DNA of 12,224 bases from Erysipelotrichia bacterium (GTDB taxonomy: Bacteria; Bacillota_I; Bacilli_A; Erysipelotrichales; Erysipelotrichaceae): the NCBI GenBank assembly GCA_009929095.1, contig SABF01000027.1, positions 1 to 12,224 of the forward strand. The letters run 5' to 3'. The notes under the pieces are model-generated. The model worked only from the letters and a program-made list of their open reading frames with translations. It was not told the DNA's origin and did not search any database. A program made the translations under genes and the position numbers. This document shows, piece by piece, positions 6,683 through 12,224 of this stretch. Each line of letters starts with the position of its first letter. Position 1 is the first letter of the stretch.

Positions 6683-7249
6683 TCAGACAATACTGTAGCC
6701 TTCATAGGTGCCATGCAGACAGGCAGCCTGATTGGACACATTGTAGATATCGCTGAGAATCGCACCGTCTTCAGTAAACATCTTTTTCGTGACTGTGCCT
6801 TCGGTATCATTGAGCGCTGTTCCACTGAAGCCATTTGCTTCAGCGATTGCCAGAAATTCTCCAAGCACCTTCGCTTCTTCAAACTTTGCCTTATGGGTAA
6901 TGGTGATCAGAGTGTCTTCAGGATACTGTGCATTGAATGCATCATTTCGATTGAATTGTTCTTCAATGAACGGCTTCGTCAGAAAAGGATACAGTTCTGA
7001 AATCTCATTGATCTCAGGTGAGTATTCTTTTTCTTCATCAGATTCCGGCTTTTTCTGCTCAAACTTCTGAGGCTTTTTTGCCACATCTTCTTCCTTGTCA
7101 TTCGCATCTGCAATATTGATAAAATTCACTTCATCATCGGAAGAATCAGATTTATCATCATTCTCCTTAACGCTGAAAATTGCAGCAGCTGCAATTCCCG
7201 CTGCAGCAGCCACTCCTGCCGCCAATAATGTACGCTTCAATAAACCCAT
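6683..7249 (-). CDS. Membrane-anchored protein of unknown function
   Basis: I do not recognise a family for this 188-residue protein. Residues 1-6 (MGLLKR) are basic and 7-27 form an alanine-rich hydrophobic segment without a lipobox cysteine, so it is probably an N-terminal anchor with the rest outside the membrane. Residues about 28-85 are a low-complexity linker rich in Asp, Glu, Lys and Ser. Residues about 86-188 look like one small globular alpha/beta domain (SELYPFLTKPFIEEQF, then an AKVLGEFLAIAEANGF helix, then short strands to the C-terminus). The start is supported by AAGGAG at good spacing. It is a single gene between asd and the ecf operon, with only a poor promoter candidate in the 64-base gap upstream. 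Sequence behind the stop codon hints that a longer form once existed. Confidence 0.75.
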   Translation of the reverse strand: MGLLKRTLLAAGVAAAAGIAAAAIFSVKENDDKSDSSDDEVNFINIADANDKEEDVAKKPQKFEQKKPESDEEKEYSPEINEISELYPFLTKPFIEEQFNRNDAFNAQYPEDTLITITHKAKFEEAKVLGEFLAIAEANGFSGTALNDTEGTVTKKMFTEDGAILSDIYNVSNQAACLHGTYEGYSIV

Positions 7250-7264
7250 ATTTTTCTCCTTACC

Positions 7265-7305
7265 TTACAGTTTTATTTTAACACAAACTGCTGAAATGAC
7301 TGTAA
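7265..7305. repeat. Nested inverted repeats between asd and the unknown anchored-protein gene
   Basis: A 7-bp inverted repeat, TTACAGT (7265-7271) with ACTGTAA (7299-7305), encloses a competing 6-bp one, CAGTTT (7268-7273) with AAACTG (7285-7290). The two pairings share bases and are mutually exclusive. No T tract follows on the minus strand, so this is not an ordinary terminator for hom-lysC-asd. It may be an operator or have no role. Confidence 0.35.
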
Positions 7306-7313
7306 AACGATGT

Positions 7314-8288
7314 TCACAAGCATGAAATGATTTGAACAGCGTTAGCCGCTGCTCCCTTGCGGATCTGATCACCGCAGCAGAACATGGTCAGTCCGCCCTC
7401 AAATACATGATCGGGACGAATTCTTCCGACATAGACATCATTCTGATTAGATGTGTCAATCGGCATTGGATAGCCATCTTCCACAAGGTGCACTCCGGCA
7501 AAGCCGCGGATCGCTTCTTTTGCCTGTTCCACCGTAATCTTCTGCTCGCACTGCATGGAAAAGGATATGGAATGAGAACGATAAACCGGGACTCTGACAC
7601 AGGTGCATGTTACATTCATATTCGGCATATGCATGATCTTTCTGCCTTCGTCCTGCATCTTTTTCTCTTCACTGGTATAGCCGTCTTCGTCCTCACTGCC
7701 AATCCAGGGAATGCAGTTGAAGGCAATCTGAGCCGAAAAAACAGACGGATTTACCGGTGATGCTGAAAGAACTGCCTTAGTTTGCTCTGTCAGTTCCTGC
7801 AGACCATTGATGCCGGCTCCGGATACTGCCTGATAAGTGGACGCAATCAGATTCCTGATAGGGCTGATCCTGGCGATCGGAGCTGCAGCCATCAGGGTAA
7901 TGATGGTGCTGCAGTTTGGATTGGCAATGATGCCATGATGCTGTTTCGCATCACTGCCATTGATTTCCGGAATGACCAGGGGAACGTTCGGATCAAGGCG
8001 GAATGCCTTGGAATTATCTATGAAGACTGCCGAAGGCTTAACAATCAAAGGTGCATATTCTCTGGCAAGTTCTGCCGAGACAGCGCCAAGCACAATATCA
8101 AGATCAGCCAGCCGTTCAGCAGAAACCGGTTCAACATGAAGTTCCTGATTTTTGAACTGCATCGCTTTTCCGGCACTGCGCGGACTGGCAAACAGTCGCA
8201 GTTCCTCTGTTTCAATCTTCTGTTCCTCCAGACACTGTATCATCTGCCTTCCGACTGCGCCGGTAGCTCCCAGAATACCGATTTTCAT
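7314..8288 (-). CDS. asd: Aspartate-semialdehyde dehydrogenase
   Basis: Asd reduces aspartyl-4-phosphate to aspartate semialdehyde with NADPH, the branch point to lysine/diaminopimelate and to threonine and methionine. The 324-residue protein has the nucleotide-binding GATGAVG (residues 7-13), the active-site NPNCSTI with Cys126, the YQAVSGAG block (152-159), VPVYRSHS with the acid/base His239, and C-terminal GDQIRKGAAANAVQI. The start ATG overlaps the lysC stop as ATGA, so translation is coupled. It is the last gene of hom-lysC-asd. I found no convincing terminator after it, so some readthrough into the next gene is possible. All catalytic residues are present. Confidence 0.96.
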   Translation of the reverse strand: MKIGILGATGAVGRQMIQCLEEQKIETEELRLFASPRSAGKAMQFKNQELHVEPVSAERLADLDIVLGAVSAELAREYAPLIVKPSAVFIDNSKAFRLDPNVPLVIPEINGSDAKQHHGIIANPNCSTIITLMAAAPIARISPIRNLIASTYQAVSGAGINGLQELTEQTKAVLSASPVNPSVFSAQIAFNCIPWIGSEDEDGYTSEEKKMQDEGRKIMHMPNMNVTCTCVRVPVYRSHSISFSMQCEQKITVEQAKEAIRGFAGVHLVEDGYPMPIDTSNQNDVYVGRIRPDHVFEGGLTMFCCGDQIRKGAAANAVQIISCL

Positions 8289-9628
8289 GATTTGTTCTTC
8301 CTTTCTTCCGTAATGAACTTTTCGTAGATGCAGCGAATCGCCTTTTCAAAATCGCGATTCATGACTCCGACGACAATGCACAATTCATCAGAAGTCTGGC
8401 TGATTACCTTCAGATTAACCTTATTGCGGCCAAATTCCGACAGCAGCTGACCGGAGATGCCCGGAACTTCCTTCATTCCGCGGCCGACAATGGCAACCAT
8501 CGCAACATGATCTTCCACTTTCAGATCATCGGGCTTCAGCTGAGTGCGGATGCGAGCTGCAATCTCATAGACACACCGATCCACCGATTCCGTACTGACA
8601 ATAATTGAAAAGGTATCTACCGTTACGGGGACACTCTCAATGGATACGTGAAATTCTTCAAATATAGCGAGCAGCTTGCGCAGATAGCCGACTTCACCGG
8701 ATGTATGACTCTTCACTACCGTGATGACTGTGAAGTCTTTTCTGCCGGTAATTCCGGTAACCGGATGCGGAGGATCCTTCTGATCCATTTCACTGCAGTC
8801 GCAAAGAATCATTGTTCCGGGATTTTCCGGATCATTTGTATTTCTGACATTGATCGGAATGTTCTTTTCCTTAACCGGAAATACCGCGTCATCGTGAAGA
8901 ATGTTGGCACCCATGTAACTCATTTCACGAAGTTCACTGTAATTAATGCGGGGAATCTGAACCGGATTTTTCACAATGTGCGGATCCGTAACAAAGAATC
9001 CGGATACATCGGTCCAGTTTTCATAAATATCTGCATTCATGACATTGGCCAGTACCGCGCCGGTGATGTCCGAACCCCCACGGGTCATAACCTTGATGAC
9101 GCCATTCGGCAATGCGCCATAAAATCCCGGCACTACAATCCCGCGGGCATCACGGCATCTCTCCTGCAGAATCTGTCCTGTGCGCACCATATCTATTTCG
9201 CCGTCATACTGATAGGCGATGACATCTGCCGCATCAACAAACTCATAGCCAAGATATTCCGCCATGCACAGTGCAGTCAGATATTCTCCTCTGGAAACCA
9301 GATAATCTGTTGATACCCCTCGCTGCATCAGACTTCGAATACGTTCAAACTCTGTTTCCAGATCCAGCTTCAAATTCAGATCTTTATGAATGGAACGATA
9401 GCGGTTTTCAATCATGGTGAAGATTTCTTCCCAGGATACACCATAGCGAATGTGTGCTTCACACAGATAGAGAAGATCGGTGATCTTATGATCATCCCCG
9501 CTTTCCTTGCCGCAGGCACTGACAACAACTACTTTGCGGGATGGATCATCAGTGATGATTTTCTTTACCTTGCGAAACTGCTTCGCATTGGCGACACTGG
9601 AACCGCCAAATTTCGTCACCTTGATCAT
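8285..9628 (-). CDS. lysC: Aspartate kinase, monofunctional with paired C-terminal ACT domains
   Basis: This enzyme phosphorylates aspartate, the first committed step of the aspartate amino-acid family. The 447-residue protein has the kinase domain at 1 to about 290: KFGGSS (6-11), VVVVSACGK, SRGEYLTA (112-119), TRGGSDITGA (182-191) and the TDVSGFFVTDPHIV segment. Two ACT regulatory segments follow, about 298-348 and 375-440, the second with the QTSDELCIVV strand. The length fits the aspartokinase III-like class rather than the roughly 405-residue Bacillus LysC II class. Such enzymes are usually inhibited by lysine and/or threonine, but the effector cannot be read here. The start overlaps the hom stop by 4 bp and has a GAGGTG ribosome binding site inside hom. 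No homoserine dehydrogenase is fused to it; hom is separate. Confidence 0.95.
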   Translation of the reverse strand: MIKVTKFGGSSVANAKQFRKVKKIITDDPSRKVVVVSACGKESGDDHKITDLLYLCEAHIRYGVSWEEIFTMIENRYRSIHKDLNLKLDLETEFERIRSLMQRGVSTDYLVSRGEYLTALCMAEYLGYEFVDAADVIAYQYDGEIDMVRTGQILQERCRDARGIVVPGFYGALPNGVIKVMTRGGSDITGAVLANVMNADIYENWTDVSGFFVTDPHIVKNPVQIPRINYSELREMSYMGANILHDDAVFPVKEKNIPINVRNTNDPENPGTMILCDCSEMDQKDPPHPVTGITGRKDFTVITVVKSHTSGEVGYLRKLLAIFEEFHVSIESVPVTVDTFSIIVSTESVDRCVYEIAARIRTQLKPDDLKVEDHVAMVAIVGRGMKEVPGISGQLLSEFGRNKVNLKVISQTSDELCIVVGVMNRDFEKAIRCIYEKFITEERKNKS

Positions 9629-10773
9629 TCTGTCACCTCTGCCGCAAAAATCTGTTCATCTTTGCATTCTTTCAAAGCGTTTAGAAATGAATTCAGACTC
9701 ACCTTCTCTGTAATCAGACTCTGTGCTGATATCTTCTCCGCGCAGATGGTGTCCAGAGCTTCCGGGTGAACTGTGCGCACATAGTATCTGCCGCTGAGTG
9801 CTTCGTTTCTGACTTCCCCAAAATGCACGGAGAACGGTGCATTGCTGTGATTCTGTGACAAATCCAGAATGTCCTGCACAACTGCATGGGCTGTCGGTTT
9901 GGAACCGGCTCCCTGGCCGAAGAATCCGGCTCTTCCAAGTGTTGCGCTATTCAGTTCAATATGATTGAAATTACCTGGCACATTGCTCATGAGATCCTTC
10001 TCATCCAGCATGACCGGCCGCACTGCTGCATTCACAGCCCCGCAATTCAATGCCCCGCTGCCAATCAGCTTGATCACTTTATGATGTGCTCTGGCATATG
10101 CAATATCCTCAGCTTTGATACTCCGAATGCCCAGAACCGGAATATTCTCCGGGCTCACAATGACATCAAAGCAGGATGCCAGGCTGATGCATACTTTATA
10201 GCGAACATCAAAGCCATCAATATCATCACTCGGATCGCGTTCTGCATAGCCAAGTTTCTGTGCTTCCTTCAGCATGACATCGAACTCTGCACCGGTATCC
10301 GTCATATTGGAAAGAATATAGTTGGTAGTTCCGTTGAAGATTCCCCGAAAGGAAACAATCTCATCAATTCTGCGGGTATGGCGTATTTCATGGATCCAGG
10401 GTATGCCCCCTCCCACACAGGCTTCATATGCCGTGCATCCGCCATAAGAAACAGCAAGTTCCTGAAGCTCCTGCTGAAATGATGCATACATTTTTTTATT
10501 GGACGTTACCAGTCCTTTTCCTTTGGACAGTGCTCTTGCGGCAATGGTGTGTGCGGGTTCCAGCCCGCCCATGCATTCCACAATCACATCAATTTCATCA
10601 TCCTCAAGGATTTCTTCCGGATCTGTTGTCAGCCTTGGATCGTTTCCTTCTGAAAGATCTTTTACGAGAATCCGTTTAATCGAAATATCCTGCAGTTCCG
10701 CTGACAGTTTCGCGTCAATAATATCTGCAGTCCCTCTTCCCACAACACCGTATCCAAGCAGTCCAATCATCAT
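9625..10773 (-). CDS. hom: Homoserine dehydrogenase with shortened ACT-like tail
   Basis: Hom reduces aspartate semialdehyde to homoserine with NAD(P)H. I start it at ATG 10773-10771 (382 residues) because GGGAG lies 7 bases upstream and LLGYGVVG then falls at residues 5-12; the longer frame from GTG at 10806 has no ribosome binding site. Visible blocks are the Rossmann GYGVVG (7-12), EACVGGGIPW (117-126), SFRGIFNGTTNYIL (141-154) and AERDPSDDIDGFDVRYK, with Glu178, Asp189 and Lys193 spaced like the catalytic trio of known enzymes. Many bacterial Hom proteins are about 430 residues with a full ACT domain. Here only about 55 residues follow SGRYYVRTV (327-335), so the tail is a much reduced ACT or a different end. 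First gene of hom-lysC-asd. Confidence 0.95.
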   Translation of the reverse strand: MMIGLLGYGVVGRGTADIIDAKLSAELQDISIKRILVKDLSEGNDPRLTTDPEEILEDDEIDVIVECMGGLEPAHTIAARALSKGKGLVTSNKKMYASFQQELQELAVSYGGCTAYEACVGGGIPWIHEIRHTRRIDEIVSFRGIFNGTTNYILSNMTDTGAEFDVMLKEAQKLGYAERDPSDDIDGFDVRYKVCISLASCFDVIVSPENIPVLGIRSIKAEDIAYARAHHKVIKLIGSGALNCGAVNAAVRPVMLDEKDLMSNVPGNFNHIELNSATLGRAGFFGQGAGSKPTAHAVVQDILDLSQNHSNAPFSVHFGEVRNEALSGRYYVRTVHPEALDTICAEKISAQSLITEKVSLNSFLNALKECKDEQIFAAEVTE

Positions 10774-10780
10774 AAGTTTT

Positions 10781-10785
10781 CTCCC
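10781..10785 (-). promoter_or_regulatory. Ribosome binding site that decides the hom start
   Basis: GGGAG on the minus strand lies 7 bases before ATG 10773-10771. The upstream in-frame GTG at 10806-10804 has no comparable site. A second ATG follows directly, so the true start could be one codon later. Confidence 0.7.
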
Positions 10786-10808
10786 GAGTGTTTCTGTAAT
10801 AAGCACAG

Positions 10809-10837
10809 TTGTATTCAGAACAGAAACATAGTATCAT
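10809..10837 (+). promoter_or_regulatory. thrC promoter
   Basis: On the plus strand, -35 TTGTAT (10809-10814) and -10 TATCAT (10832-10837) are 17 bases apart. Transcription would start near 10843, giving a leader of only about 25 bases before thrC. The site lies on top of the oppositely directed hom promoter. Confidence 0.6.
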
Positions 10838-10856
10838 TTTCGAGTATTCATATCAA
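10828..10856 (-). promoter_or_regulatory. hom-lysC-asd promoter
   Basis: On the minus strand, -35 TTGATA (10856-10851) and -10 TACTAT (10833-10828) are 17 bases apart, with TGA before the -10 giving an extended -10. Transcription would start near 10822, leaving about 50 bases before hom, too little for a lysine riboswitch or T-box. The -35 box abuts the thrC ribosome binding site, and the two -10 boxes share two bases. Confidence 0.65.
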
Positions 10857-10866
10857 GGAGAAAAAC

Positions 10867-12224
10867 ATGTACTATAAAAGCACTCGAAATAAAGGGCTGC
10901 GCATTCTTCCGCACCAGGCAATTATTGCCGGCCTGGCAGCAGACGGCGGGCTCTATGTACCGGAATCCTTTCCGGATCAAATCAATCCAAAGGACATTCT
11001 GAAAGACTCCTACCAGGCCCTGGCAGTCCGGATTCTATTGGGATTTCTGCCGGATTACTCTGTCGAGGAACTGAGTACCTGCATCCGCAGTGCCTATGAT
11101 GATAAGTTTGATGATTCTCATATTGTGCCGCTGCGGCATATACATGACGGATCCATTATGGAACTGTTCCATGGACCGACATCTGCTTTCAAGGATGTGG
11201 CACTGACGCTGCTGCCCCATCTTCTGACAGCCGCCTGCAGGAAAGATCAGATAGATGACATCATTTCTGTTCTGGTTGCCACCAGCGGTGATACCGGCAA
11301 AGCTGCACTGTCCGGATTTGCCAATGTGCCAGGCACAGCCATTACCGTATTCTATCCGGAAATCGGTGTATCTGCAGTGCAGAAGGAACAGATGCAGACG
11401 GCAAAAGGAGATAACGTTTCTGTCATAGCTCTGAAAGGCAACTTTGATGACTGTCAGCGAACTGTCAAAGCCGCAGTCAGTGACCAAGCCGTACATGATG
11501 CCTGTCATCATGTCAGAATTTCCAGCGCCAATTCCATTAATATCGGTCGCCTGATTCCTCAGATTGTCTATTACTTCTCCGCCTATCGCGATCTGGTCAA
11601 TGACGGCACGATCGCCTGCGGAGATCAGATCAGTTTCGCTGTGCCAACCGGAAACTTCGGAGATATTCTGGCCGGCTTCTATGCCAAGCAGATGGGTCTT
11701 CCGATCCGGCATCTGATCTGTGCTTCTAATACAAATAATGTACTGACCGACTTTTTCAGAACCGGAACATATTCAATTGATCGGCCGTTCCATAACACTA
11801 TGTCTCCTTCCATGGATATTCTGATTTCCAGCAACCTGGAGCGTCTGCTTTACATGGCTTCCGGAAACAGTGCAGAAACCGTATGCTCTTTGATGAATGA
11901 TCTCAAAACCAAGGGCAGCTTTACCGCCTCCGATGAGATAATGCGCTCGATCCGTGAAACCTTCCTGGCATACTGGACAGATGAACATGACTGTGCGGAA
12001 ACTCTGCGAAGCCTGTATGCATCAGAACATGTCCTGATTGATCCGCATACAGCTATAGCCCTGCATGCCCTGCAGGAGTACCAGAAAACCGGTGCCCGCG
12101 AACATTGCATTGTTCTTTCCACCGCTTCACCATTCAAGTTTTCAAAAGATGTTCTTGCCTGCATTCAGGGCAGTGCCACGGAAGATGATTTTGAAGCAAT
12201 GGATCAGCTCAGTACAGTCAGCGG
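10867..12224 (+). CDS. thrC: Threonine synthase, C-terminus outside window
   Basis: ThrC converts O-phosphohomoserine to threonine and phosphate using pyridoxal phosphate. I read 452 complete codons from ATG 10867; the frame is open at the window edge. Members of this longer class are roughly 460-520 residues, so only a short tail should be missing. An AAGGAG site precedes the start. Motifs are GLAADGGLYVPE (22-33), ELFHGPTSAFKDVAL with the cofactor lysine Lys109, VATSGDTGKAAL for the phosphate loop, SSANSINIGRLIPQIVYY, and VPTGNFGDILAGFYAK. The gene is divergent from hom-lysC-asd and shares its control region, which fits joint control of the threonine branch. Homoserine kinase (thrB) may follow outside the window, but that is a guess. 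Confidence 0.96.
   Translation, partial: MYYKSTRNKGLRILPHQAIIAGLAADGGLYVPESFPDQINPKDILKDSYQALAVRILLGFLPDYSVEELSTCIRSAYDDKFDDSHIVPLRHIHDGSIMELFHGPTSAFKDVALTLLPHLLTAACRKDQIDDIISVLVATSGDTGKAALSGFANVPGTAITVFYPEIGVSAVQKEQMQTAKGDNVSVIALKGNFDDCQRTVKAAVSDQAVHDACHHVRISSANSINIGRLIPQIVYYFSAYRDLVNDGTIACGDQISFAVPTGNFGDILAGFYAKQMGLPIRHLICASNTNNVLTDFFRTGTYSIDRPFHNTMSPSMDILISSNLERLLYMASGNSAETVCSLMNDLKTKGSFTASDEIMRSIRETFLAYWTDEHDCAETLRSLYASEHVLIDPHTAIALHALQEYQKTGAREHCIVLSTASPFKFSKDVLACIQGSATEDDFEAMDQLSTVS

Noticed and set aside
7275..7306. Promoter for the anchored-protein gene (TTTACA with TAAAAT)
   Set aside because: The spacing is 20 bases, too long; other -10 choices at 17 bases match poorly. It may still be transcribed by readthrough from asd.
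10774..10806. Hom starting at GTG 10806 with 11 extra residues
   Set aside because: No ribosome binding site precedes it, while GGGAG is well placed for ATG 10773. The extra residues also lie outside the usual N-terminal Rossmann start.
10774..10822. Lysine riboswitch or threonine T-box before hom
   Set aside because: The predicted leader is only about 50 bases and shows no T-box or L-box sequence elements.
11035..11712. Minus-strand open frame of 225 codons opposite thrC
   Set aside because: It is the antisense shadow of thrC, whose motifs and ribosome binding site are clear on the plus strand.

Overview
The window looks like chromosomal DNA of a low-to-mid G+C Gram-positive bacterium (Bacillota). 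Support comes from purine-rich ribosome binding sites (AAGGAG, GGAGGT), sigma-A type promoters, a rho-independent terminator, the order ecfA1-ecfA2-ecfT-truA-rplM-rpsI typical of Bacillota, and a secreted thioester-domain surface protein. Placement near the Erysipelotrichales is only an impression from protein style and gene order. I see no mobile element, CRISPR array, tRNA or rRNA.

Layout. (1) Positions 1-1061, minus strand: the N-terminal 353 residues of a secreted thioester-domain/Cna-B-like surface protein. Its 3' end lies outside the window. It has its own promoter and an untranslated leader of about 190 nt. (2) 1288-1796: an apparently non-coding or decayed spacer, ending at the terminator of the next unit. 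(3) 1856-6366, minus strand: ecfA1-ecfA2-ecfT-truA with overlapping ends, then rplM-rpsI from a strong promoter with a short structured leader resembling an L13 autoregulatory leader. (4) 6483-7249, minus strand: a membrane-anchored protein of unknown function, followed by a short stretch that reads like broken coding sequence. (5) 7314-10773, minus strand: hom-lysC-asd, with 4-bp overlaps at both junctions. (6) 10867-12224, plus strand: thrC, divergent from hom and cut by the window edge.

How the parts work together. LysC phosphorylates aspartate, Asd reduces aspartyl phosphate to the semialdehyde, and Hom reduces that to homoserine. ThrC converts phosphohomoserine to threonine; homoserine kinase (thrB) is not in the window. 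The two transcription units of this pathway start from head-to-head promoters whose RNA polymerase sites overlap almost completely. EcfA1, EcfA2 and EcfT form the energy-coupling module of an ECF vitamin/metal transporter; no substrate-binding S component is present here. TruA, L13 and S9 serve tRNA modification and the ribosome.

No clearly new multi-gene system is present. The points most worth following are the roughly 105-residue C-terminal extension of TruA, the shortened ACT-like tail of Hom, the overlapping hom/thrC promoters, the surface protein with its long leader, and the unrecognised anchored protein with decayed sequence behind it.
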